Positions 1-7,309 of a DNA stretch of 64,000 nt are shown piece after piece (the stretch's first letter is position 1; each line of letters starts with the position of its first letter). The notes under the pieces were generated by a model. The model was not told the origin of the DNA. It did not search any database and saw nothing but the letters and a program-made list of their open reading frames with translations. A program made the position numbers and the translations under genes. The stretch is from an uncultured Mesonia sp. (GTDB lineage: Bacteria > Bacteroidota > Bacteroidia > Flavobacteriales > Flavobacteriaceae): positions 62,001 through 126,000 of the forward strand of contig CATQIB010000009.1 of NCBI GenBank assembly GCA_958296185.1, given 5' to 3'.

Positions 1-1114
1 GGCAGAAGATCCTAAGCCAGAAGATTTATTTACGCATGATTTTGCACCAACACCGATTACCGAAGAAAAAGGAGAGCGTTCGCCAGAAGGTGCCGATAAG
101 GTGGTGATGGTTGATTGTGCACTTTTTGCTATTGAGGAGCTGATGAATAAGCATAAGGAGTGCTTGCTATACGGGCAAGATGTTGGCGGCAGATTAGGAG
201 GTGTGTTTAGAGAAGCTGCCACCCTAGCGCAAAAATTTGGCGATAACCGAGTATTCAACACACCAATACAAGAAGCTTTTATAATTGGCTCTACAGTAGG
301 TATGTCTGCTGTGGGCTTAAAACCCATTGTTGAGGTGCAATTTGCCGATTATATTTGGCCAGGGTTAAACCAACTGTTTACAGAAGTAAGTAGAAGTTGC
401 TTTTTGTCGAATGGCAAATGGCCAGTATCTATGGTGTTGCGAGTGCCTATTGGCGCCTACGGTAGCGGTGGTCCTTATCACTCTTCTTCTGTAGAAAGCG
501 TGGTAAGTAATATTAGAGGGGTAAAAATAGCTTATCCTAGCAACGGAGCAGATTTAAAAGGCTTGATGAAAGCGGCCTATTACGATCCTAATCCGGTAGT
601 TATTTTTGAGCACAAAGGATTGTACTGGAGCAAAGTACCGGGTACTAAGGGAGCAACCTCTATAGAACCGAGTGAAGACTATGTATTGCCATTTGGAAAA
701 GCTTGGGTTTTACAAGAAATCTGGAAGCAAGAAGATAAAGAGACTTTGAGTATTATTACTTACGGAATGGGCGTACATTGGGCGATGAACGCTTCTGCGG
801 AATTAGGTCTGCAAGATCAAATAGAAGTAGTAGATTTACGAACTTTACATCCACTTGATAAGGAGACCATAATGAAATCTGTAAAGAAATGCGGCAAATG
901 TTTAGTGGTAACCGAAGAGCCGTCCGACAATACTTTTGCAAGAGCTTTATCGGGAAAAATACAGGAAGAATGTTTCAAATCTTTAGATGCTCCAGTAATG
1001 ACGATAGGCTCAGAAAATATGCCCGCGATACCTTTAAACTCAACGTTAGAAGAAACCATGATTCCTTCTACAGAGAAAGTGAAATCTAAAATTCAATCTT
1101 TATTAAATTACTAG
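1..1114 (+). CDS. 2-oxoacid dehydrogenase E1, beta part of an alpha/beta fusion (5' partial)
   Basis: Thiamine-diphosphate-dependent E1 component that decarboxylates a 2-oxoacid and passes the acyl group to an E2 lipoyl protein in the cytoplasm. The frame is open to the left edge, so the first ATG at 101 is internal. The leading charged linker (FTHDFAPTP, then EKGERSPEG) is what is expected between an E1 alpha domain and the beta domain in the ~660-residue fused E1 of Bacteroidota. The beta part shows the transketolase pyrimidine-binding region (YGQDVGGRLGGVF, NTPIQEAF, EVQFADYIWPG) and a transketolase C-terminal domain (VVDLRTLHPLD, VVTEEP). The substrate may be branched-chain 2-oxoacids or pyruvate; I cannot tell which. 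A separate E1 beta gene lies at 48044. Confidence 0.85.
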   Translation, partial: AEDPKPEDLFTHDFAPTPITEEKGERSPEGADKVVMVDCALFAIEELMNKHKECLLYGQDVGGRLGGVFREAATLAQKFGDNRVFNTPIQEAFIIGSTVGMSAVGLKPIVEVQFADYIWPGLNQLFTEVSRSCFLSNGKWPVSMVLRVPIGAYGSGGPYHSSSVESVVSNIRGVKIAYPSNGADLKGLMKAAYYDPNPVVIFEHKGLYWSKVPGTKGATSIEPSEDYVLPFGKAWVLQEIWKQEDKETLSIITYGMGVHWAMNASAELGLQDQIEVVDLRTLHPLDKETIMKSVKKCGKCLVVTEEPSDNTFARALSGKIQEECFKSLDAPVMTIGSENMPAIPLNSTLEETMIPSTEKVKSKIQSLLNY

Positions 1115-1136
1115 ATTAATTGGTAATATTAATGTA

Positions 1137-1171
1137 AAAGGCAGCCTGTAAGGTTTCAAGCTGGCTTTTTA
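1137..1171 (+). terminator. probable intrinsic terminator after the E1 gene
   Basis: The arms AAAGGCAGC and GCTGGCTTT pair with a single mismatch, enclose a 14-nt loop and run into a T tract. The hairpin sits 22 nt after the E1 stop codon. Confidence 0.5.
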
Positions 1172-1180
1172 TATTTTGCG

Positions 1181-1645
1181 ATGGTTTACGAGGAAAAGCA
1201 ATATCCTAAATTTTTAAATTTATCACTCATTATTTTATGGCTGCTAAGTCTTTTGGGAGCAATTGGTATTAGTGCAAGAGGAGAAAACCCTTTGGGACTC
1301 TTTATTGCGTTTGGACTTATCAGTTTAATGCTTGCTTTGTTTTATAGCATGCTCATCCGTGTTGAGCAAAATGCTATTTTAATCGTTTTTGGCTTAGGGA
1401 TAATACGTAAAAGGATTGATTTGACTGGGGTTGATATAACTGGTTTTTGTACTAAGAAAATACCTTGGTGGTACGGTATTGGTTGGAAATGGGATTACCA
1501 GGGAAACACTTTTTTTTGTATCAAGCCAGGATTAGGTTTGGGTATAAAGTTTAAGGGGCGCAAGCATTTACTGATTATAAATACTAAAAATCTAAAAGGA
1601 TTACAAGATAGTATTGTAAAAACTAGACTTTTAGAAAAAGATTGA
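1181..1645 (+). CDS. small two-helix membrane protein, PH-domain-like
   Basis: A 154-residue protein with two hydrophobic helices at about residues 14-30 and 39-60. They are followed by a soluble part with alternating beta-like segments (EQNAILIVFG, RKRIDLTGVDITGF, WKWDYQGNTFFCI, RKHLLIINTKNLKGL). This arrangement resembles bacterial PH-like proteins of the YdbT/YcdB kind, in which a helix hairpin anchors a small beta domain to the inner membrane. I recognise no catalytic motif. It follows the E1 terminator and has 171 nt before the next gene, so it is probably monocistronic. The function is unknown and the fold assignment is tentative. Confidence 0.65.
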   Translation: MVYEEKQYPKFLNLSLIILWLLSLLGAIGISARGENPLGLFIAFGLISLMLALFYSMLIRVEQNAILIVFGLGIIRKRIDLTGVDITGFCTKKIPWWYGIGWKWDYQGNTFFCIKPGLGLGIKFKGRKHLLIINTKNLKGLQDSIVKTRLLEKD

Positions 1646-1816
1646 AAAATAAAATCTAGTAAGATATTTGGTTTAAGTTGATAAAATCCTAAAATTATTT
1701 TAAGGGCTATAAGTCTAACGTTAATCTTAGTTAATGCCATAATAAGCCTGTGTTAATATAGCGTCTAAAATGGCTTTGCTGTTGTAAATTAGGAGAAAAT
1801 TAAAAAACTTAAAACT

Positions 1817-2263
1817 ATGGAATTTAGAAAAGAAGTCGCAGACAAACTAAACCAATTACTAGAAAAAACTTATGATGCCGAGAAAGGTTATAAAGAAGCG
1901 GCAGAAAACGTGAAAGATGCGAAGATGAAGTCGTTTTTACAAGAACAAGCGCAACAACGATATGATTTTGGTCACGAGATTAAGCAAGAAATTAAAGCTT
2001 TTGATCAAGAGCCGGACAAAGGTGGAAGCGTAACAGGTTCTTTGCACCGTACGTGGATAGATGTAAAAACGGCTTTTTCAGGAAATGAAAATGAAACCGT
2101 AATGAAAGAAGTACAACGAGGAGAAGAAGCAGCCTTAGAAGATTATGATGAAATTTTAGCGGAGTCTACCTTACCAGGAACTACAAAAGATATATTGAGA
2201 AATCAAAGGCAGAAAATTGAGCAAGCCAAACAAAGTGCTTCGAATTGGGAAGTTATTTCATAA
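1817..2263 (+). CDS. PA2169/DUF2383 family four-helix-bundle protein
   Basis: A 148-residue, charged, all-helical protein without signal peptide. The family pattern is visible: an N-terminal helix with LEKTYDAEKGYKEAAE, a second with AKMKSFLQEQAQQRYDFGHEI, the linker GSVTGSLHRTWIDVK, and a final pair with EVQRGEEAALEDYDEIL. The spaced Glu and His residues recall ferritin-like bundles and the family is classed near them, but metal binding has not been shown. In Bacteroidota it is usually stress-associated. Here it is a single gene ended by a strong bidirectional hairpin shared with scdA. Confidence 0.8.
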   Translation: MEFRKEVADKLNQLLEKTYDAEKGYKEAAENVKDAKMKSFLQEQAQQRYDFGHEIKQEIKAFDQEPDKGGSVTGSLHRTWIDVKTAFSGNENETVMKEVQRGEEAALEDYDEILAESTLPGTTKDILRNQRQKIEQAKQSASNWEVIS

Positions 2264-2282
2264 ATAGTACTTAATATAAACG

Positions 2283-2314
2283 AGAAACGCTCGGGTGCAT
2301 ACCCGAGCGTTTCT
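2283..2314. terminator. bidirectional terminator between convergent genes
   Basis: A perfect 14-bp stem (AGAAACGCTCGGGT with ACCCGAGCGTTTCT) around a GCAT loop. It lies between the PA2169-like gene and the convergent scdA. The flanking T tracts are short on both strands, so termination may rely on stem strength. Confidence 0.75.
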
Positions 2315-2331
2315 GTTGAAAAAAAGTAAAA

Positions 2332-3063
2332 TTAAACAGCAACATCTTGCTCTTTTTCTAAAGCGATTGCTTTAGGAAACAAGATATTATTTTCGAGGTG
2401 TATATGTTTGTGTAAATCCTCTTCAAATTCTTTTAGCATGGCAAAAGTCACACGGTAAGTATTACAAGCATCGGCTGGCGGGGTGTAGCCATTCGTGTTT
2501 TTCTCTATAACCTGCAATAATTCGCCGGCTTCGGTATGCTCATGCTCCATCATATTAATAGGGTTTTCAACACTGCCAAAATGGGGTTTTTCAAGCGGTT
2601 GATGCGTTATTTTATGGTTGATCATTTTTCTGATAAACGGGAAAAGTATTAATTCTTCTTTTTTCATATGCGATGCTAATTCTTTGGTCAAGTCATTAAA
2701 AGCATCGTGAATGGTAAATAACTCAGGGTGCCTTTCGCCGTGCACCTTGCATAACTTTGTTAAGAATTGCTGCAATACAGGACTCTTTTCACTTACATAG
2801 CGGTGATGTGTTTTCTCAATATAATCGGCTAATAGGTCTAGAGGCCAAGCTCTAAAATCTGGTTCGCCTGTTGTTTTTTCGGTGAAAACTTGTTGTAATT
2901 GATTTTCAAGCTGCTGTTTGTTAATTTTTTTCTGATCGCAAACATCGTTCACTATGCGGTTTCCGCGACAGCAAAAATCAATTCCATGTACATTAAAAAT
3001 AGCTGCAGTTCGGTAATCTTGAGCTACTAATTCTCCAATTTGTTTATTCATTAAATTTTCCAT
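2332..3063 (-). CDS. scdA: iron-sulfur cluster repair di-iron protein ScdA/RIC
   Basis: A cytoplasmic di-iron protein that repairs Fe-S clusters damaged by nitric oxide or oxidants. Of 243 residues, the N-terminal part is the ScdA_N domain with GIDFCCRGNR (Cys31-Cys32). The rest is a hemerythrin-like bundle with the expected ligand clusters: His86-His87, His132 with Glu136-Glu137, His174 and His176 (EHEH), and His220/His222 with Glu224. Length and architecture match the family (RIC, YtfE). It lies next to an NsrR-like regulator and the nos operon, which fits NO stress. A half-palindrome also found upstream of the regulator overlaps its likely -7 element (3077-3090). Confidence 0.93.
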   Translation of the reverse strand: MENLMNKQIGELVAQDYRTAAIFNVHGIDFCCRGNRIVNDVCDQKKINKQQLENQLQQVFTEKTTGEPDFRAWPLDLLADYIEKTHHRYVSEKSPVLQQFLTKLCKVHGERHPELFTIHDAFNDLTKELASHMKKEELILFPFIRKMINHKITHQPLEKPHFGSVENPINMMEHEHTEAGELLQVIEKNTNGYTPPADACNTYRVTFAMLKEFEEDLHKHIHLENNILFPKAIALEKEQDVAV

Positions 3064-3076
3064 AACGCAATAATTA

Positions 3077-3090
3077 AGACAAAAATGTCC
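3077..3090. promoter_or_regulatory. candidate operator AGAC-N6-GTCC upstream of scdA
   Basis: AGACAAAAATGTCC is an inverted repeat (GACA, 4 nt, TGTC) 14-27 nt upstream of the scdA start. Read on the minus strand it contains CATTTTTG, a 7/8 match to the Bacteroidota -7 box, so a bound protein would block the promoter. A second copy lies at 3587-3600. The assignment to the Rrf2 regulator is inference. Confidence 0.5.
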
Positions 3091-3108
3091 GATTTAATTT
3101 AAAATTTT

Positions 3109-3561
3109 TTATTCTTTTAAAAAGGTAGTGTTTTCTCCAACTGCTCGAGCTAAATCTTCTAAACTTGTGTTTATCAAGGTTTCTTTTAATTTTTCACGAA
3201 TAGGTAATATTTGAAAATGTAACGCGCACGGCTTGGATGCATTACATTTTTCAAATCCTAAAGCACATCCATTGTAAGAGCCTTCTCCGTCAATAGCAAA
3301 GACAATTTCTTTTAACGAAATTTGTCTAAGCTTTTCTTGGGAAACAAAAAAACCTCCTTTTGCTCCTCTTATACTTTCAATGATATTTGCTTTAACCAAT
3401 TTTTGCAAAATTTTGGCGGTAAAAGCTAATGGGCTATTGATTTCTTCGGCTATCTCTTTAAGTTTAACCGATTTATTTTCAAGACCTTTTTTACCTACAA
3501 AAGTTGCTGCCTTTAAGGCGTGCGAACAAGATTTAGAAAAAATACCACTTTTATTAATCAT
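3109..3561 (-). CDS. Rrf2-family transcriptional regulator, NsrR/IscR-like
   Basis: A DNA-binding regulator likely to sense NO or cluster status through an Fe-S cluster. The 150-residue protein begins with the Rrf2 winged-helix (SKSCSHALKAATFVG, LKEIAEEINSPLAFTAKILQKL, GAKGGF) and carries three cysteines at 99, 106 and 112, where NsrR and IscR hold their cluster. The spacing here (x6, x5) differs by one residue from the usual x5, x5. It sits between scdA and the divergent cytochrome c/nosZ operon. The start is set by an ATG only 4 nt after a TATCTTTG box. It could be an IscR relative, but the context favours an NsrR-like role. Confidence 0.88.
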   Translation of the reverse strand: MINKSGIFSKSCSHALKAATFVGKKGLENKSVKLKEIAEEINSPLAFTAKILQKLVKANIIESIRGAKGGFFVSQEKLRQISLKEIVFAIDGEGSYNGCALGFEKCNASKPCALHFQILPIREKLKETLINTSLEDLARAVGENTTFLKE

Positions 3562-3565
3562 ACTA

Positions 3566-3600
3566 CAAAGATAGAGTACATAATCAGGACAAAAAAGTCT
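3566..3600 (-). promoter_or_regulatory. promoter and candidate operator of the Rrf2 gene
   Basis: On the minus strand a TATCTTTG box (3566-3573) ends 4 nt before the ATG. A TTTG lies about 17 nt further upstream, inside the inverted repeat at 3587-3600 (minus strand: AGAC, TTTTTT, GTCC). The repeat matches the one in front of scdA and covers the -33 element, as expected for autorepression. It also lies about 45 nt upstream of the -7 box of the divergent cytochrome/nos operon. Confidence 0.5.
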
Positions 3601-3642
3601 TTTTTAATGATATTAGTCATATTTTAAAAACCTATACTCCCT

Positions 3643-3650
3643 TATCTTTG
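3643..3650 (+). promoter_or_regulatory. -7 box of the cytochrome c-nosZ operon
   Basis: TATCTTTG matches the Bacteroidota -7 consensus TAnnTTTG and lies 31 nt before the ATG at 3682. No good -33 TTG is present at the right distance, which would fit activator dependence. Confidence 0.45.
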
Positions 3651-3681
3651 TTTCGATTTAATAACCGAAAAATCAGTAACA

Positions 3682-4188
3682 ATGAAAAACTATTTAAAAT
3701 TAAGCGTTCTTATGTTAGCTTTTGCAGGAATACTAGTAAGCTGTGGAGGAGACAACAAGAAAGAAGAGAAAAAGGAGAAAATTACTTTAAATCAAGCTGA
3801 ACCAGTAAAAAAAGAGAAAAAGACCAATAAGGTGCCAGCTTCTAAGCGTGTAGATTTAGATAACAAGGGGGTAGGTCCTATCACCAGTGTTGATTTACCT
3901 GCAGATATAGATAAAGCTATGGCAGCAAAGGGTAAAGATGTTTATGAGAAGATGTGTACAGCTTGCCATAAAGTTGATAAGCGATTCATAGGACCCGCAC
4001 CTAAAGGAATTTTAGAACGCAGATCTCCAGAATGGGTGATGAATATGATTTTGGCGCCAGAACGAATGGTGAGAGAAGATCCTTTGGCTAAAGATTTATT
4101 GATAGAATTTAATGGATCACCAATGGCTAATCAAGGCTTAACCGAAGAAGAGGCGAGACAAGTCTTAGAGTATTTTAGAACACTATAA
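3682..4188 (+). CDS. lipoprotein c-type cytochrome, putative electron donor to NosZ
   Basis: A 168-residue mono-haem cytochrome. The lipobox LVSC puts the lipidated cysteine at 21 and is followed by a Lys/Glu-rich tether (residues 25-50). The haem motif CTACH is at 92-96, with a likely distal methionine at 148 (SPMAN), as in class I cytochromes. It is anchored in the cell envelope facing the periplasm. It lies 17 nt upstream of nosZ and shares its promoter, so I infer that it carries electrons to the CuA centre of NosZ. In clade II nos systems a cytochrome c commonly fills this role. No nosC1, nosC2, nosG or nosH is seen nearby, which makes this the obvious donor. Confidence 0.88.
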   Translation: MKNYLKLSVLMLAFAGILVSCGGDNKKEEKKEKITLNQAEPVKKEKKTNKVPASKRVDLDNKGVGPITSVDLPADIDKAMAAKGKDVYEKMCTACHKVDKRFIGPAPKGILERRSPEWVMNMILAPERMVREDPLAKDLLIEFNGSPMANQGLTEEEARQVLEYFRTL

Positions 4189-4205
4189 ACCAAAAATAAA
4201 CAAAC

Positions 4206-6173
4206 ATGAAAATTCTAAACTTATGTATTGGGCTCTTAGCTGCCGCAGCGATGATGAGTTGTGGTGACAATACCAACAAGAAAAGTAGTGCTGGTGGTGC
4301 TTTAAATAGTAGCGCAGCAGAAAAAGTTTACGTAGCACCTGGAGAACAGGACGAGTATTATGCATTTATATCTGGAGGATATAGCGGAAATTTAACCGTG
4401 TATGGTTTGCCTTCGGGAAGATTATTTAAAGAAATTCCTGTTTTTAGTCAATTTCCAACTTCAGGTTATGGCTACTCAGAGGAGACAAAGCCAATGTTAA
4501 ATACATCGCATGGTTTTATCCCTTGGGGGGATTCGCACCATCCAGATATTTCACAAACTGAAGGTGTAACTGACGGACGTTGGGTTTTTATAAATGAAAA
4601 CAACACGCCAAGAATCGCGAGAATCGATTTAGAAACTTTTGAAACGGTGGAAATTATCGAGGTGCCGAATAGTGCAGGAAACCACAGTTCTTCTTTTGTA
4701 ACTGAAAACACTGAGTATGTAGTAGCCGGTACTAGATTCTCTGTTCCTGTTCCGCAACAAGATATCAGCATAAAAGAGTATAAAGGTAAATTTAAAGGAG
4801 CTTTGTCTTTTATTGGAGTTGAAAAAGAAACTGGGCATATGGATATAAAGTTCCAATTGCTGATGCCAGGATTTAATTACGATTTATCTCACCCAGGTCG
4901 TGGCGATTCTCACGGTTGGTTCTTCTTTACAACCTATAATACAGAAGAAGCTAGCACTTTATTAGAGGTAAATGCTTCGCAAAATGATAAGGATTTTATC
5001 GCAGCTGTTAACTGGAAAAAAATTGAAGAATACATCAACAACGGTGGAGGAAAAATGATGCCTTCTAACTATGCGCATAATGTGTACGATCATAATTCTC
5101 ATACCGCTACTTCAACTATGAAAAAAGAGGTACGTGTAATTGATCCAACAGAAGTTCCTGGAGCGGTTTACTTGCTGCCAACACCTAAATCACCACACGG
5201 TTGTGATGTTTCGCCAGACGGTAAGTACATTGTAGGAAATGGTAAATTATCGGCTAACCTAACTGTTCACTCATTTGAAAAAATGCAAGAGGCAATTAAA
5301 AATGAAAAGTTTGATGGTGAAGCTTACGGTATTCCAATTTTGAGTTTTGAAGATGTATTAGCAGGACAAGTAGAGCAAGCAGGATTAGGACCTCTTCATA
5401 CCGAATTTGATGACAAGGGAAATGCCTATACTACTTTCTTTATCTCTTCTGAGGTGGTAAAATGGAAATTAGGTACTTGGGAAGTTATTGATAGAAAACC
5501 TACTTATTACTCTGTAGGGCACTTAACAATTGCAGGAGGTAACTCAAGAGAACCAGATGGTAAGTATATGTTTGCGATGAACAAAATTACTAAAGATCGT
5601 TATTTACCAACCGGACCAGAATTAGAGCACTCTGCCCAATTATATGATATTTCTGGAGAGAAAATGGAATTGCTGCTAGATTTCCCAACTCACGGTGAGC
5701 CACACTACGCTGCTGCTATTAAAGCAGATAAAGTAGCGCCTAATTCAAAGAAATTTTATAAGTTGAGTGAGAACACACACCCATTTGCAGCAAAAAGCGA
5801 AGCCGAAACTAAAGTAGTTCGTGAGGGTAATGTAGTGCACGTATATATGACAACGATACGTAGTCATTTCTCGCCAGATAATATTGAAGGAATTAAAGTA
5901 GGCGATAAAGTTTACTTCCACATCACTAACTTAGAGCAAGATTTTGATGTACCACACGGATTTGCAATTATAGGGCAAAACAACTCTGAGTTGTTAATTA
6001 TGCCAGGTCAAACTAAAACTTCGGTTTGGGAACCTAAACAAGTAGGGGTATGGCCATTCTATTGTACAGATTTCTGTTCTGCTCTTCATCAAGAAATGCA
6101 AGGATATATACGTGTTTCACCAAAAGATTCTGACATTGAGTTAGAGTGGTCTTTAGGTGAGGATGTAGAATAA
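4206..6173 (+). CDS. nosZ: nitrous-oxide reductase, clade II (Sec-type)
   Basis: Periplasmic multicopper enzyme reducing N2O to N2. Of 655 residues, the N terminus is a Sec/lipoprotein-like signal (MMSCG, Cys19), not a twin-arginine signal, which marks clade II. The seven-bladed propeller domain carries candidate CuZ histidines at 111, 112, 160, 331, 398, 439 and 500; the first three match the spacing of the Paracoccus enzyme. The C-terminal cupredoxin domain has the CuA ligands His584, Cys620, Cys624, His628 and Met631. All key residues appear intact, so the enzyme should be functional. The gene is followed by its own terminator, so it is probably made in excess over the accessory proteins downstream. 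Confidence 0.97.
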   Translation: MKILNLCIGLLAAAAMMSCGDNTNKKSSAGGALNSSAAEKVYVAPGEQDEYYAFISGGYSGNLTVYGLPSGRLFKEIPVFSQFPTSGYGYSEETKPMLNTSHGFIPWGDSHHPDISQTEGVTDGRWVFINENNTPRIARIDLETFETVEIIEVPNSAGNHSSSFVTENTEYVVAGTRFSVPVPQQDISIKEYKGKFKGALSFIGVEKETGHMDIKFQLLMPGFNYDLSHPGRGDSHGWFFFTTYNTEEASTLLEVNASQNDKDFIAAVNWKKIEEYINNGGGKMMPSNYAHNVYDHNSHTATSTMKKEVRVIDPTEVPGAVYLLPTPKSPHGCDVSPDGKYIVGNGKLSANLTVHSFEKMQEAIKNEKFDGEAYGIPILSFEDVLAGQVEQAGLGPLHTEFDDKGNAYTTFFISSEVVKWKLGTWEVIDRKPTYYSVGHLTIAGGNSREPDGKYMFAMNKITKDRYLPTGPELEHSAQLYDISGEKMELLLDFPTHGEPHYAAAIKADKVAPNSKKFYKLSENTHPFAAKSEAETKVVREGNVVHVYMTTIRSHFSPDNIEGIKVGDKVYFHITNLEQDFDVPHGFAIIGQNNSELLIMPGQTKTSVWEPKQVGVWPFYCTDFCSALHQEMQGYIRVSPKDSDIELEWSLGEDVE

Positions 6174-6198
6174 TAATTGTTGTTTAATTGATTTTTTG

Positions 6199-6238
6199 AA
6201 GGCAGAGATTATCAAGTCTCGATGGTCTCTGCCTTTTT
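6199..6238 (+). terminator. terminator between nosZ and the nos accessory genes
   Basis: The arms AAGGCAGAGA and TCTCTGCCTT pair perfectly over 10 bp with a 17-nt loop and end in a T tract. No obvious promoter lies between it and the next gene, so the accessory genes may depend on read-through. Confidence 0.75.
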
Positions 6239-6256
6239 AATTTAACAAAATTGAGT

Positions 6257-6865
6257 ATGAAAAGTGCAAGTATTATAATGATAATAGGCTCGGCTTTATT
6301 GTTTAGCTTATTTATTTATCCGTTATGGACAGTAGAGTTGGAAGCTCCCCAATATCCAGACGGTTTAGGAATGTACATTCATCTCGATGGTCTTCAGGGC
6401 TTTACCGAGTATGATTTGCAAAATATTGATGGTTTGAATCACTATATTGGTATGCAAAAGTTACCTACTCCAGCAGATATGTGGGAGTTTAGAACTTTCC
6501 CTTTGGTAGTAGGAGGAATGGCTATTCTAGGAGTACTAATTGGCTTTTTAGGTTTGTTTTCTAAAGTATCTCATAAATGGTTTTTAGGTTGGCTAGTGGT
6601 GATGACAGTTTTAGGTATCTTAGGCATGTACGACTTTAATGCTTGGTTGATAGATTACGGTACAAACCTTGATCCCAAAGCAATTATTAAAGTGGTAGAT
6701 GCAGATGGAAACCCGTTTAGCTATAAACCACCCTTGCTAGGCCGTCGTGATATTCTTAACTTTACAGCGGTTTCTTATCCAGCTCTAGGCGGAATTTTAT
6801 TAACCGTAGGTATGCTATTAACTTTTATAGCCTATTTAATAGGTCTAAAATCCTCAAAGAAATGA
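6257..6865 (+). CDS. polytopic membrane protein of the nos operon, NosB-like
   Basis: A protein of about 202 residues with four predicted membrane helices: one near the N terminus, two around residues 85-130 and one near the C terminus. A large periplasmic loop containing PQYPDGLGMYIHLDGLQG and NIDGLNHYIGMQKL follows the first helix. Conserved-looking His, Asp and Trp residues in that loop could serve a metal or redox role. It occupies the place of nosB, directly after nosZ in clade II clusters, hence the tentative label. I start it at the ATG 6257; a TTG two codons earlier is also possible. It overlaps nosL by 4 nt, showing translational coupling. Confidence 0.7.
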   Translation: MKSASIIMIIGSALLFSLFIYPLWTVELEAPQYPDGLGMYIHLDGLQGFTEYDLQNIDGLNHYIGMQKLPTPADMWEFRTFPLVVGGMAILGVLIGFLGLFSKVSHKWFLGWLVVMTVLGILGMYDFNAWLIDYGTNLDPKAIIKVVDADGNPFSYKPPLLGRRDILNFTAVSYPALGGILLTVGMLLTFIAYLIGLKSSKK

Positions 6866-7290
6866 AAAAATTAGTTGCCATAATCAGTTTTATAACTTTG
6901 GTGAGTTGTAGTAAAGAAAAGCAACCAATCGCTTATGGAGAAGATAGTTGTGATTTTTGTAAAATGACGATTGTCGATCAAATTCACGGAGCAGAAATAG
7001 TTACAGATAAGGGTAAGGTATATAAATTTGATGCTTTAGAATGTTTAATAGATTTTAAACAAGAAATGGTTAAAGAAACACCAGAACAATTCTTTACCAA
7101 TCATTATCTAGTACCCGCAGAGCTTATCTCTGCCCAGACGGCGATTTACCTAATTTCTGAAAATATTCCTAGTCCTATGGGCGAATTTATTACTGCTTTT
7201 CCTAATCGAGAACAAGCCCAAAAGGTGCAGCTAGAAAAAGGAGGTGCAATCTATACCTGGAATGAAATTCTAGACCAGCAGCAAAATTAA
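6862..7290 (+). CDS. nosL: copper chaperone lipoprotein NosL
   Basis: An envelope lipoprotein that binds Cu(I) and supplies it for the CuZ centre of NosZ. The 142-residue product has a lipobox LVSC (Cys16) and the family metal-binding signature DSCDFCKM (Cys30, Cys33, Met35). The conserved YKFDALECLIDF segment follows. Length and motif fit the family. Its ATG overlaps the stop of the preceding gene, and nosD follows after 19 nt. Confidence 0.93.
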   Translation: MKKLVAIISFITLVSCSKEKQPIAYGEDSCDFCKMTIVDQIHGAEIVTDKGKVYKFDALECLIDFKQEMVKETPEQFFTNHYLVPAELISAQTAIYLISENIPSPMGEFITAFPNREQAQKVQLEKGGAIYTWNEILDQQQN

Positions 7291-7309
7291 ATCAATTGAA
7301 TCTGAAGCT

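Noticed and set aside
101-103. ATG as the start of the E1 beta gene
   Set aside because: The frame is open to the left edge and encodes a plausible interdomain linker, so this codon is internal to a fused E1.
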